64,000 nt of DNA from contig CANRZB010000001.1 of assembly GCA_947644195.1 (NCBI GenBank), positions 62,001 through 126,000 of the forward strand, written 5' to 3'. The DNA comes from an uncultured Clostridium sp. (GTDB lineage: Bacteria > Bacillota > Clostridia > Lachnospirales > Lachnospiraceae). A program made the translations under genes and the position numbers. The notes beneath the pieces were generated by a model that ran no database searches, was not told the DNA's origin, and saw only the letters and a list, made by a program, of their open reading frames with translations. This document shows positions 35,290 to 44,028 of this stretch, in pieces; within the stretch, counting starts at the first letter, position 1; each line of letters opens with the position of its first letter.

Positions 35290-36288
35290 ATGTTAAAAGT
35301 GCTAATTTTTGAAATGAATGGGATCATTGTAGACAAGGAATACCAACACGCTCAAGAAGGTTATCAGCCGCTTCCCGGCATCATTGACCTGCTCAGGCGG
35401 CTTTCACAAACTGATATCCGCTTAGCCATCGCTTCCTCCGCAAGCAGGGATGAAATCCGGGATACCATTATGTCTCTGCACATCCAGGATTATTTTGAAC
35501 AGGTCATCTCTGTGAACGAAGTCTCACGGAGCAAGCCTGCACCGGATCTCCTGAAACTGACTTTGAAAAAAATGGGAATACATGCTGAGGAAGCTCTGGT
35601 CATCGAAAATACTGATAACGGTGTAGAGGCAGCAATCGCGGCCCATCTGCCCTGTATCGGTTTCCTAAATCCACGATTTGGCCAACACAATTTACCTCAT
35701 GCCGATTATCTTTTGGAAAGTTTCGATGGATTAAATCTGTCATTTTTTTACCAGGTCTATCAGCGTTACCATAATCTGCCACTCCAAATCGCTTCCACCA
35801 GTCGCCTGACTATTCGGGAACTAAAGACTAAGGATCTTCCCAAATTCTATCAGCTCTGCGAAAGCCCGGCTATTCGCCCCCATATTACGGGATTACTAGA
35901 CTTTCGCAAAGACGAATTGGATCGACAAAAGGCATATATTCAATATGTATATCGATTCTATGGCTATGGACTATGGGGAATCTTCCCCAAAAACGCCAAT
36001 ACCCTGATTGGTGGATGTGGCTTTGAAAACCAGATCATGGATGGAAAGGAAGAAATTATGCTATCCTATTTCCTCGATAAAAACTACCGAAGACAGGGAT
36101 ATGCATTGGAAAGCTGTAGAGCAGCCCTGCACTATGCAAGCGAGGAACTGGAAATTCATCGTATCGTGGCCGTCATACGTACCGATAATACATCCTCTAA
36201 GAAACTGGCCGCACATCTGGGAATGAAGCCCGAACGGGAAGTGATTTTTCAAGAACAACCTTCCATTCTATATGCGATCTCATTATAG
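35290..36288 (+). CDS. HAD-like domain fused to GNAT acetyltransferase
   Basis: Residues 1-135 resemble a beta-phosphoglucomutase-type HAD protein with the cap deleted (LIFEMNGIIVD, IASSASRDEI, SRSKPAPDLL, VIENTDNGVEAA). The catalytic motif I DxD is ExN (E8, N10) and the motif IV Asp is Asn106, so phosphatase activity is unlikely. Residues about 168-330 are a RimJ/RimL-type N-acetyltransferase (LTIRELKTKDLPKF, YRRQGYALESCRAAL, MKPEREVIFQ), which may be active. It is a one-gene unit read opposite to its neighbours. The target of acetylation is unknown. Confidence 0.82.
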   Translation: MLKVLIFEMNGIIVDKEYQHAQEGYQPLPGIIDLLRRLSQTDIRLAIASSASRDEIRDTIMSLHIQDYFEQVISVNEVSRSKPAPDLLKLTLKKMGIHAEEALVIENTDNGVEAAIAAHLPCIGFLNPRFGQHNLPHADYLLESFDGLNLSFFYQVYQRYHNLPLQIASTSRLTIRELKTKDLPKFYQLCESPAIRPHITGLLDFRKDELDRQKAYIQYVYRFYGYGLWGIFPKNANTLIGGCGFENQIMDGKEEIMLSYFLDKNYRRQGYALESCRAALHYASEELEIHRIVAVIRTDNTSSKKLAAHLGMKPEREVIFQEQPSILYAISL

Positions 36289-36330
36289 ATTTCCCCGTCC
36301 CACTGCCATCATGTTCCAATCCAGATTTAG

Positions 36331-36364
36331 AAAAAGAAGAACGGTCTCCCGGTTCTTCTTTTTC
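36331..36364 (+). terminator. Terminator of the HAD-GNAT gene
   Basis: A-rich left arm and AAGAACGG/CCGGTTCTT stem with a small bulge, followed by TTTTTC. Confidence 0.75.
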
Positions 36365-36439
36365 TATCTGATCAGATTACCTGTATGACATTTTTCGTAT
36401 TCGATCAAAAGGAACCATGAGGGTCTCTATGCGAAACGA

Positions 36440-36811
36440 TTACCTGTTTTTCGTATCTTTTGTTCGATCATTCGTCTTATTGTCTTTTGTGCTGTCCGTA
36501 GCATCATCCACGGTATCTTCAACAGCATCCCCGGCATCTTTGACAGCATTGCCGGCATCATCCAGCACATCCTCGGTACCATCGACTGCATCATCCAGCA
36601 CATCATCCGCACCATCTACTGCGTCATCCAGAACATTATCATCCGATTGATCTTTTTGCGCACGATCAGTAGCATCCGGTGTTTTTTCCAACGTATCAGC
36701 ACTTTCACTGGGAGATGTAGCAGAATTATTGGAATCCTTGGCTCCACATCCAGTTATGACACCGATAGTTAATACACATGCCGCTGCTAAAACGATTAAT
36801 TTTTTTCTCAA
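36440..36811 (-). CDS. Small acidic lipoprotein with 11-residue repeats
   Basis: The 123-aa product has a lipoprotein signal (ITGC, cysteine 22) and then an acidic Ser/Asp-rich region. Residues 60-103 are four consecutive 11-residue units (VLDDAVDGADD, VLDDAVDGTED, VLDDAGNAVKD, AGDAVEDTVDD), predicted amphipathic helix of hendecad type. It is probably anchored to the outer face of the membrane. No homologous function is recognised. It ends 151 bp after the convergent HAD-GNAT gene. Confidence 0.7.
   Translation of the reverse strand: MRKKLIVLAAACVLTIGVITGCGAKDSNNSATSPSESADTLEKTPDATDRAQKDQSDDNVLDDAVDGADDVLDDAVDGTEDVLDDAGNAVKDAGDAVEDTVDDATDSTKDNKTNDRTKDTKNR
36503..36634 (-). repeat. 33-bp tandem repeats in the lipoprotein gene
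   Basis: Four 11-codon units (VLDDAVDGxxD type); the first two are nearly identical at the DNA level. Confidence 0.8.
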
Positions 36812-36884
36812 AACTTTTCACCATACCTTTCTTTCCGAAATCTTTCCGTCATATCGTTGACACCAACTACTATGTCCAAAACGG

Positions 36885-36930
36885 AAAAAAATATACATCA
36901 GAGTGATTTGCAAACCAATCTGATGTATAT
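36885..36930 (-). terminator. Terminator of the pyrimidine/hydrogenase cluster
   Basis: On the minus strand a perfect 12-bp stem ATATACATCAGA/TCTGATGTATAT with a 16-nt loop is followed directly by a run of T residues, 47 bp after the pyrD stop. Confidence 0.9.
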
Positions 36931-36977
36931 TGGAAAGAAATTATATCCAGAAATAATTTTTTATCATAATTGCAAAT

Positions 36978-37880
36978 TTATTCCACACATCCGATCAGTT
37001 CCCGAATGTCCGAAACACCATGCCGGTCCATATATTCACAAATTCCTTGCAGAACCTGCATCGTGGCTGCCGGCTCATGAAAGTTCGCCGTTCCCACCGC
37101 TACCATGGATGCACCTGCCATAATAAATTCCAGGGCATCCTCTGCTGTACGGATCCCGCCCATCCCCAAAACCGGTATCTGTACGGCATGGGCAACTTGA
37201 TAAACCATTCGGACAGCAATCGGCTTCACCGCTGGCCCGGACATCCCTCCGGTCTTATTTGCCAGGGCAAAGGTCCGGCGTTCCACATCAATCTTCATTC
37301 CCGTCAGTGTATTAATCAGGGAAACTGCATCAGCACCTCCGGCTTCTGCAGCCTTCGCCATCTCTGCAATATCCGTTACATTGGGACTTAATTTCATCAT
37401 GACTGGCTGTTTTGCTGCCTGTTTGATCTGTGAGGTAATCCGTTCCACCTGTTTCGGGTCCTGGCCAAACGCAATTCCACCCGCTTCGACATTCGGGCAG
37501 GATATATTGATCTCCAACAATGCAATATCCTGTTCCGCCAAGCGTTCCACCACGGCGATATATTCTTCCGGCGTCCTGCCGCATACATTCACAATAATAT
37601 TGGTATCATACTGCTGTAAAAAAGGAAGGTCTCTCTGGATAAACAGATCTATTCCGGGATTTTGCAGACCGATCGCATTGAGCATACCACCATAGGTCTC
37701 ACAGATCCTCGGCGTAGGATTCCCCGGCCAGGGTTCACTCGCTACTCCTTTCGTCGTCACAGCGCCCAACCTGTTCAAATCCACAAACTCACCGTATTCC
37801 ATCCCGGAACCAAAGGTGCCGGAAGCTGTCGTAACCGGATTATTCATTGTTATTCCTGCAAAATCGACTGCCAGATTCAT
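36978..37880 (-). CDS. pyrD: Dihydroorotate dehydrogenase B, catalytic subunit
   Basis: The 300-aa flavoprotein oxidises dihydroorotate and passes electrons to PyrK for NAD+. Seen are TTASGTFGSGMEY (about 17-29), NPTPRICETYGGMLNAIGLQNPG (about 55-77), the active-site region EINISCPN (catalytic Cys) and MKLSPNVTDI, and the FMN-phosphate site GMGGIRTAEDALEFIMAGAS. It ends the cluster; pyrK lies 27 bp upstream. Ribosome site GGGAGG precedes the ATG. Confidence 0.95.
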   Translation of the reverse strand: MNLAVDFAGITMNNPVTTASGTFGSGMEYGEFVDLNRLGAVTTKGVASEPWPGNPTPRICETYGGMLNAIGLQNPGIDLFIQRDLPFLQQYDTNIIVNVCGRTPEEYIAVVERLAEQDIALLEINISCPNVEAGGIAFGQDPKQVERITSQIKQAAKQPVMMKLSPNVTDIAEMAKAAEAGGADAVSLINTLTGMKIDVERRTFALANKTGGMSGPAVKPIAVRMVYQVAHAVQIPVLGMGGIRTAEDALEFIMAGASMVAVGTANFHEPAATMQVLQGICEYMDRHGVSDIRELIGCVE

Positions 37881-37907
37881 TCATTCATCCTCCCTGTCGT
37901 CTCTCTC

Positions 37908-38696
37908 TCAAAAATCAATTTCTTCCGCATTAAAAACCGGACCGTCTTTACAGATCCGCTTATTATGCACATTACTATGACTGTCAATCTCCTTCGATTG
38001 ACACACGCACCCCAGGCACGCTCCAATTCCGCATGCCATCCGTTCTTCCATGGAGATTTGCGCCTGAATCTGATGTTCCGACGCATAGGCCTTAACTCCC
38101 CGGAGCATGGGAAGCGGACCACAGGCATATACGGTATCAGCCTCCAACCCTTCCGCCTGTATCGCATCAATCACATTCCCCTTGGTCCCCACGCTTCCAT
38201 CCTCGGTAGATACTGATACCTGTGCATATTCTTCAAACTCGGATTTCAAAAACAAATTGCCATCCCGGTATCCCAAAACCACCTGTACTTCTCTCCCCTG
38301 TGCCTGGAATTCTTTTGCCAGTTGTAACATCGGAGGAATCCCAATTCCCCCACCAATTAAAATGGCTTTACCCTCCTGCAGTGCAAAGCCATTTCCGAGA
38401 GGCCCTACCACTTCGATCGCATCTCCAGCCTGCATTTCGGAAAATTCCTTCGTTCCCGCTCCGGCTACCCGATAGACCAGCCGCAGCCTGGCCCCTTCGG
38501 AATCAATCTCACAAATACTGATGGGACGTGGCAACAGCCTGCTCCCCTCCCTGCTATATAAGGAAACAAATTGCCCTGCCGCAGCCATCGCTGCCATATT
38601 ATAATCCGCAGGGAATTGCAGCCACATACTGTAAATCTTCTCTGCCAGGGCATCCTGGCTGGCAATCACTGCCTGCACTTTCCTTTTTTCCGCCAT
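37908..38696 (-). CDS. pyrK: Dihydroorotate dehydrogenase B, electron transfer subunit
   Basis: The 262-aa PyrK is a ferredoxin-reductase-like FAD protein (RLLPRPISICEI for FAD binding, IGGGIGIPPMLQLAKE for NAD) and has the 2Fe-2S cysteines CGIGACLGCVC with a later Cys (about 222-247). It transfers electrons from PyrD to NAD+. The stop lies 27 bp from pyrD, consistent with one transcript. GGAGGTG precedes the ATG. Confidence 0.95.
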   Translation of the reverse strand: MAEKRKVQAVIASQDALAEKIYSMWLQFPADYNMAAMAAAGQFVSLYSREGSRLLPRPISICEIDSEGARLRLVYRVAGAGTKEFSEMQAGDAIEVVGPLGNGFALQEGKAILIGGGIGIPPMLQLAKEFQAQGREVQVVLGYRDGNLFLKSEFEEYAQVSVSTEDGSVGTKGNVIDAIQAEGLEADTVYACGPLPMLRGVKAYASEHQIQAQISMEERMACGIGACLGCVCQSKEIDSHSNVHNKRICKDGPVFNAEEIDF

Positions 38697-38797
38697 GCCT
38701 GCACCTCCTCATCCATTTTCCTTTTGTTTATTACCATCTGATCCAGCGGAACGTTCGCTATATTCCTTACCATACCGATCTAACAGGACCCTCCCAC

Positions 38798-39724
38798 TTA
38801 ATTCCGGATTGCCCCATTGATATCCTGAATCATATCAACCACTGCCTGCCTGGAAGCCTCGGCATAGTTTTCTGCCCCATACTTCGCATACTTCTCCTGC
38901 TGATAAGCACAGATGATCCCCCGCGAAGAGCTCACGATTGCCCCCAGGCCATCCTCATTGAAATAAGGCGCCAGTTCTGCGGCAGTACCACCCTGTGCGC
39001 CATATCCCGGCACCAGGATATAAGCCTTTGGCATCACTTTCCGCAGTGTTTTTCCCATCTCTGGATAGGTGGCGCCCACAACGCAGCCAACGGCGCTGTA
39101 GCCACAGCTACCCATACATTCTGCGCCCCACTCATTTACCTTCTCTGCAACCCATTCATAGAGCGGTCTTCCATCAATCAAACGGTCCTGAAATTCTCCG
39201 CTGGATGGATTGGAGGTTTTTACCAGAAGAAAAATCCCACGATCCTCCTCCTGGCAAACTTTTAGAAACGGCCTGACACCATCCGAACCCAAATAAGGGT
39301 TCACGGTTACAAAATCCTCATTAAAGGCGGCATGGGACTGGCTTCCTACCGTTACCTTTCCCAGATGTGCGGTCGCATAAGCCGCCGAGGTCGAACCGAT
39401 ATCCCCGCGCTTCGCATCCCCGATCACCACCAGCCCTTTCTCTTTACAGTATTGTACTGTTTTTTGAAACGCCTGCATCCCTGGAACACCAAACTGCTCA
39501 TACATGGCAAGCTGAGGTTTTACTACCGGAATTAAATCATAGACCGCATCCACAATCCCCTTGTTATACTGCCAGATTGCTTCCGCCGCTCCCTCTAAAG
39601 TCTCGCCATGCTCCGCAAACGCAGCCTGCGTAATCTGCTCTGGAACATAAGAAAGCATCGGATCCAGCCCCACCACGACCGGGGCATCTTTTTCCTGAAT
39701 TTTCTTTACTAACTGATCAATCAT
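38798..39724 (-). CDS. pyrF: Orotidine 5'-phosphate decarboxylase (type 2)
   Basis: Makes UMP from OMP. The 308-aa long type has the catalytic signature VVIGDAKRGDIGSTSAAYA near 95-113 and GLDPMLSYVPE near the start. It belongs to the pyrF2 family, longer than the 240-aa B. subtilis enzyme. It is followed by pyrK after 101 bp and preceded by a 98-bp gap with a strong hairpin after hydA. Confidence 0.94.
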   Translation of the reverse strand: MIDQLVKKIQEKDAPVVVGLDPMLSYVPEQITQAAFAEHGETLEGAAEAIWQYNKGIVDAVYDLIPVVKPQLAMYEQFGVPGMQAFQKTVQYCKEKGLVVIGDAKRGDIGSTSAAYATAHLGKVTVGSQSHAAFNEDFVTVNPYLGSDGVRPFLKVCQEEDRGIFLLVKTSNPSSGEFQDRLIDGRPLYEWVAEKVNEWGAECMGSCGYSAVGCVVGATYPEMGKTLRKVMPKAYILVPGYGAQGGTAAELAPYFNEDGLGAIVSSSRGIICAYQQEKYAKYGAENYAEASRQAVVDMIQDINGAIRN

Positions 39725-39762
39725 CTCTCATTCTCCCAATTTCTTTTTTCAACTGCTGACGT

Positions 39763-39814
39763 AGATGTTCTTCGGCGATATGCCCACACGCACATCGTCG
39801 ATATTAGAACATCT
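39763..39814 (-). promoter_or_regulatory. Structured leader between hydA and pyrF
   Basis: Outer perfect 9-bp helix AGATGTTCT/AGAACATCT encloses an inner 8-bp helix (CGATGTGC with GCATATCG, one G-U pair) with a 6-nt loop. No T-tract follows on the minus strand, so it is not an ordinary terminator there; it could stabilise the end of the hydA message or control pyrF. Confidence 0.45.
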
Positions 39815-39822
39815 TTTTACTA

Positions 39823-41550
39823 TTATTTACCATAGTGCACATGCAATAACTCATGTGCACGATCACGCAGCATACCGCTCTCATAGAGATTCAACAGTGT
39901 CGGATTTTCCTCGGCACGTTTCACGATGGCAGATTTATCCGCCTTATACATTCCGTTTGCACGTTCCTGTTTCACCGCCTGGTAACCAAACGGCTGGCCG
40001 GCACCGCCAATACATCCGTATGGGCATGCCATGACTTCCACAAAATCCAGTTTTTCCTCTCCCCGCTGTAATTTTTCAATCAGGACTTCCGCATTGCCAA
40101 GGCCGTTTACCACACCGACGCGGAGCATTTTTCCTCCGATCTCGACCTCTGCAATCTTGGTCCCTTCCAATCCACGGATCCCGGAGTATTCAATTTCCCG
40201 CAGCGCTTCATTATTTTTGTCTGCCACATGACGGAGCGCTGCCTCCATCACACCGCCAGTCACGCCAAAAATCACGCCGGCGCCGGAACTAATAGAAAAC
40301 GGCATGTCGGGAGCGCCTGGTTCAATTTCATGAAACTGAATTCCCAACTCTTTGATCATAGCAATCAATTCTTTGGTCGTAATAACATAATCCACGTCCG
40401 GAACATTCTCGCGTTTGAATTCCTCCCGGCTTGCCTCATATTTCTTCGCCACACAAGGCATTACCGCTACAGACACCGTTTCAACCCCTGTTTCCTGATC
40501 AGCCGGTTTATAGTATTCCTTAATAACCGCACCGAACATCTCCATCGGAGATTTGCAGGTAGAAACATATGGCAACAATTCAGGATGCTTCGTTTCCACA
40601 AAGCGAACCCAGGCCGGACAGCAGGAAGTAAACAATGGCATGGAATTGCCCAAAGGATACTTCTTCTCACCATTTTCCAATTTATACACTAATTCCTCGG
40701 CCTCTTCTTTGACCGTCAAGTCAGCGCTAAAACTGGTGTCAAAAACGGTATCAAAACCTAACATCCGCAGGGCCGTAAAGATCTTGCCCACACTGTTTTT
40801 GCCAGGTGCCAGCCCAAATTCTTCTCCCACAGCCACACGGACTGCCGGGGCAATCTGCACAACCACTCTCTTATTCGGAGCATAGAGGGATTCCCATACT
40901 CCCTTGAGATCATTTTTGATCGTAATCGCCGCCGTTGGACAGACCGCCGCACACTGCCCACAGTTGACACAATCGGTATCAGCAATCTTGCGGTTAAACG
41001 CCGGACTGACGATCATATCCGCTCCGCGGAATGCAAAATCAATTGCGCCTACATGCTGTACCTCGTTACACATCCTCACACAGTCGCCACAGAGAATACA
41101 TTTGCTGGGATCCCTGACGATGGACAGAGAGGAATCGTCAATGCAGCGTTCCGGATGAGTATTTGGGAACCTTACCTCCGTCAAATGGAACCTGGCAGCC
41201 AGCATTTGCAGACGGCAGTTCCCGTTTTTATCACAGGTAGTACAATCTCTGCAATGGGACGCCAACAGAAGTTCCAAAATCATCTTCCGGTGCTGATGCA
41301 ATTTAGACGTATTAGTTTTAATTACCATCTTATCTTTAGGTGGAGTAGAGCAGGACGCTAAAATCCCTCCTCTCTCATCCTCAACCACACACATCCGGCA
41401 AGCACCATAGATCGACATATCGGAATAATAACAAAATGTAGGTACATGAATTCCTGCCTTATGAATTACTTGTAGTATATTTTTTTCATCGGTAAATTCG
41501 GTGCGAATCCCGTCAATTACCATGTATTTTTTTGTCGCATTTGTACTCAT
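39823..41550 (-). CDS. hydA: [FeFe] hydrogenase catalytic subunit, NADH-linked HydABC type
   Basis: The 575-aa protein has an N-terminal 2Fe-2S domain (CYYSDMSIYGACRMC), a Cys/His cluster site (HCRDCTTCDKNGNC), two 4Fe-4S motifs (CILCGDCVRMC, CVNCGQCAAVC) and the H-cluster motifs TSCCPAW, MPCVAKKYE and ACPYGCIGGAGQP. The start is the ATG at 41550 (AGGAGG upstream); the open frame above it overlaps the hydB end. Together with hydB and hydC it forms the trimeric hydrogenase that, in characterised relatives, makes H2 from NADH and reduced ferredoxin together. Maturases HydEFG are not in the window. Confidence 0.95.
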   Translation of the reverse strand: MSTNATKKYMVIDGIRTEFTDEKNILQVIHKAGIHVPTFCYYSDMSIYGACRMCVVEDERGGILASCSTPPKDKMVIKTNTSKLHQHRKMILELLLASHCRDCTTCDKNGNCRLQMLAARFHLTEVRFPNTHPERCIDDSSLSIVRDPSKCILCGDCVRMCNEVQHVGAIDFAFRGADMIVSPAFNRKIADTDCVNCGQCAAVCPTAAITIKNDLKGVWESLYAPNKRVVVQIAPAVRVAVGEEFGLAPGKNSVGKIFTALRMLGFDTVFDTSFSADLTVKEEAEELVYKLENGEKKYPLGNSMPLFTSCCPAWVRFVETKHPELLPYVSTCKSPMEMFGAVIKEYYKPADQETGVETVSVAVMPCVAKKYEASREEFKRENVPDVDYVITTKELIAMIKELGIQFHEIEPGAPDMPFSISSGAGVIFGVTGGVMEAALRHVADKNNEALREIEYSGIRGLEGTKIAEVEIGGKMLRVGVVNGLGNAEVLIEKLQRGEEKLDFVEVMACPYGCIGGAGQPFGYQAVKQERANGMYKADKSAIVKRAEENPTLLNLYESGMLRDRAHELLHVHYGK

Positions 41551-41570
41551 GACACAATCCTCCTTTCTGT

Positions 41571-43460
41571 TTATACTTCCATGACCGCACCAAAACTGCA
41601 GCCATCTTTGCAGGCACCACACTTAATACATTTTGCAGGATCAATGACATGAGGCTCTTTTACTTTGCCAGAAATTGCCCCCACCGGACACATTCTCGCA
41701 CATTTCGTACAACCACGGCACAAATCCGGATCAATCTGTAATGTCATCAATGCCTTACACTGTCCCGCCGGACATTTTTTATCTACCACATGAGCAATGT
41801 ATTCCTCCCGGAAATATTTCAGTGTACTGATGACCGGAGAAGCCGCCGTCTTGCCCAGACCACAGAGCGCGGTAGCGGATATCGTATCCGCCAGTTTTTC
41901 CAGCAGCTCGATATGCTCCATCGTACCTCTTCCCTCCGTAATATCCGTCAACAGCTCTAACATTCGTTTCGTTCCCTCTCTGCATGGAACACATTTACCA
42001 CAGGACTCGTTCTGGGTAAAATTCATAAAGAACCGGGCCACCTCAACCATACAGCTCTTATCATTCATTACCACCAGACCGCCGGAGCCGATCATAGCAC
42101 CAACCTTTTTCAGAGAATCAAAATCTAGTTTCATATCCAGGTGGTCTTCTGTCGCGCTGATACAGAGACATCCACCCGACGGACCTCCAATCTGAACTGC
42201 CTTAAAATCACCGCCCTTGACTCCGCCGCCAATATCAAAAATAACTTCCCGCAGCGTCGTTCCCATCGGCACTTCAATCAGCCCGGTATTCTGTACATTT
42301 CCGGTCAACGCAAACGCCTTGGTACCATGATTTTTATCCGGTCCATAACCTTTGTACCACTCTGCTCCATTCAGGATAATTGGCGGTACATTACAGAATG
42401 TCTCAACGTTATTTAACACCGTCGGCTTGTCAAACAGACCATGTTCTACCGTTCGAGGTGGTTTCACCCTTGGCATGCCTCGGTTTCCTTCAATGGAAGT
42501 AGTCAACGCACTTCCCTCACCGCAGACAAAAGCTCCCGCTCCCTGGCTGATATGTAGATCAAAATCAAAACCAGATCCCAGGATGTCCTTTCCTAAGAGC
42601 CCTCTGTCCATCGCCTTGTCAATCGCTTTCTGCAACCGTTCCACTGCCAGAGGATATTCCGCGCGGACATAGATATAGCCGTGATGCGCTCTGGTAGCAA
42701 TCGCAGCAATCAACATTCCCTCAATCACTCTGTGGGGCTCCCCTTCCATCATGGAACGGTCCATGAACGCACCGGGATCTCCCTCATCCCCGTTGCAGAC
42801 GATATACCGTTCCTCCTCCGGCTGGTTGAGTACCTGCTGCCACTTTCTGCCGGCCGGAAATCCGCCACCGCCACGGCCGCGCAGGGATGCCTCGCTAATT
42901 TCATCTACAATCTCCTGCGGTGTCATATCAAATAACGCCTTTGCCACCGCACTGTATCCTCCCAACGCAATATATTCCGCAATACTCTCCGCATTAATAC
43001 GGCCGCAGTATTCCAATGCAATACGGGTCTGTTTTTTATAAAATGGAATATCTTCCTGTTTTACATAGGATTTCAGAGTATGATCCTGATAGACCAGATG
43101 TTCTACCACTTCATCATGGACAATGCTCTTTTCCACAATCTCTTCGCAATCCTCTACCTTTACCTTGACATAGAGCCACCCCATTGGCTCAATGCGAAGC
43201 AGCGGCCCCATCTCACAGAAACCATGGCATCCGCTCTTTTTCAATCCGACACTCTCATCGTGTGGCTCCTTTTCGAGCAGCACAGCACAGCGCAGACCTT
43301 TTTCTTCTATTATTTCCTTCATTCTGTCATAAATGTTAAGGGAACCACCTGCCACACATCCGGTTCCGGCACAAATCAAAATCTGTTTTTTTTGGCTGTT
43401 TAACGAAGCCTTATATTCTTTTTGTTTGGCAATCAGCTCTTCTCTGGTATTAATTCTCAC
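41571..43460 (-). CDS. hydB: NADH-binding hydrogenase subunit (NuoF-like)
   Basis: The 629-aa protein has an N-terminal thioredoxin-like 2Fe-2S domain (ICAGTGCVAGG, SGCHGFCEMGP) and a NuoF core with FMN/NADH sites GRGGGGFPAGRKW and CNGDEGDPGAFMDRS. A 4Fe-4S site SCGKCVPCREGTKR follows, and a C-terminal ferredoxin with two clusters (CRGCTKCARMCP, CIKCGACKDGC). This layout is that of HydB from electron-bifurcating hydrogenases. It overlaps hydC by 11 bp and precedes hydA by 20 bp. Confidence 0.94.
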   Translation of the reverse strand: MRINTREELIAKQKEYKASLNSQKKQILICAGTGCVAGGSLNIYDRMKEIIEEKGLRCAVLLEKEPHDESVGLKKSGCHGFCEMGPLLRIEPMGWLYVKVKVEDCEEIVEKSIVHDEVVEHLVYQDHTLKSYVKQEDIPFYKKQTRIALEYCGRINAESIAEYIALGGYSAVAKALFDMTPQEIVDEISEASLRGRGGGGFPAGRKWQQVLNQPEEERYIVCNGDEGDPGAFMDRSMMEGEPHRVIEGMLIAAIATRAHHGYIYVRAEYPLAVERLQKAIDKAMDRGLLGKDILGSGFDFDLHISQGAGAFVCGEGSALTTSIEGNRGMPRVKPPRTVEHGLFDKPTVLNNVETFCNVPPIILNGAEWYKGYGPDKNHGTKAFALTGNVQNTGLIEVPMGTTLREVIFDIGGGVKGGDFKAVQIGGPSGGCLCISATEDHLDMKLDFDSLKKVGAMIGSGGLVVMNDKSCMVEVARFFMNFTQNESCGKCVPCREGTKRMLELLTDITEGRGTMEHIELLEKLADTISATALCGLGKTAASPVISTLKYFREEYIAHVVDKKCPAGQCKALMTLQIDPDLCRGCTKCARMCPVGAISGKVKEPHVIDPAKCIKCGACKDGCSFGAVMEV

Positions 43461-43935
43461 CTTCCGCTTCCTCCTTTAATGTCTGTATCAATTCCCTGGC
43501 TTTTTCTGGTGTCATTGCCGGATGTACATGATCATTTACCGTACAGACCGGGGCCAGTCCACATGCTCCCAGGCAGGAAACCGTTTCCACCGTAAACAGC
43601 ATATCATCTGTCGTCGTCTTCTCCTCGCTCACTCCCAATGTCTTGCGGAATTCTTCCAGAATCGGAACAGAATGACGGACATGGCATGCCGTGCCGTCAC
43701 AGATCTTAATAACATACTTTCCTTTTGGCTCCAAAGAAAAGTTTTCATAGAATGTTGCAACCCCATAAATCTTCGCTTCACTCAATTTCAGTTTCTTGGC
43801 AATATAACATAATGCCTCCTCCGGCAGATACCGGTATACCTTCTGAATGTCCTGCATAATTGCAATTAATAAGGTACTGTTGTAGTCATGTGCCTGCAGG
43901 ATTTCATCCAGCCTGGCAATTTCCTGATGTGTCAA
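43450..43935 (-). CDS. hydC: Hydrogenase 2Fe-2S subunit (NuoE-like)
   Basis: A NuoE-type thioredoxin-like protein of 161 aa with 2Fe-2S cysteines in CDGTACHVRHS and CLGACGLAPVC. It passes electrons within HydABC. I put the start at TTG 43935 because AAAGGAGAGGG sits right before it; in-frame ATGs upstream (up to 43995) lie in a hairpin and lack a ribosome site. It is the first gene of the hydrogenase operon and follows pyrC by 93 bp. Confidence 0.9.
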   Translation of the reverse strand: MTHQEIARLDEILQAHDYNSTLLIAIMQDIQKVYRYLPEEALCYIAKKLKLSEAKIYGVATFYENFSLEPKGKYVIKICDGTACHVRHSVPILEEFRKTLGVSEEKTTTDDMLFTVETVSCLGACGLAPVCTVNDHVHPAMTPEKARELIQTLKEEAEGEN

Positions 43936-43964
43936 ATTTCCCTCTCCTTTCCTGACATTCATGG

Positions 43965-43988
43965 CGCCCATGGAAAAATCCATGGGCG
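43965..43988 (-). promoter_or_regulatory. Hairpin in the hydC leader
   Basis: Perfect 9-bp stem CGCCCATGG/CCATGGGCG with a 6-nt loop (ATTTTT on the minus strand), 30 bp upstream of the hydC ribosome site. It has no T-tract outside the loop, so it may shield mRNA or bind a regulator. Confidence 0.45.
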
Positions 43989-44028
43989 TATCCATGAAGT
44001 AGTCGGTATGCTCTTTTGTTCTATTCTA

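Noticed and set aside
35490-35690. Antisense open frames opposite the HAD-GNAT gene and many other genes
   Set aside because: These are shadows of real coding regions on the other strand, without ribosome sites or protein-like composition.
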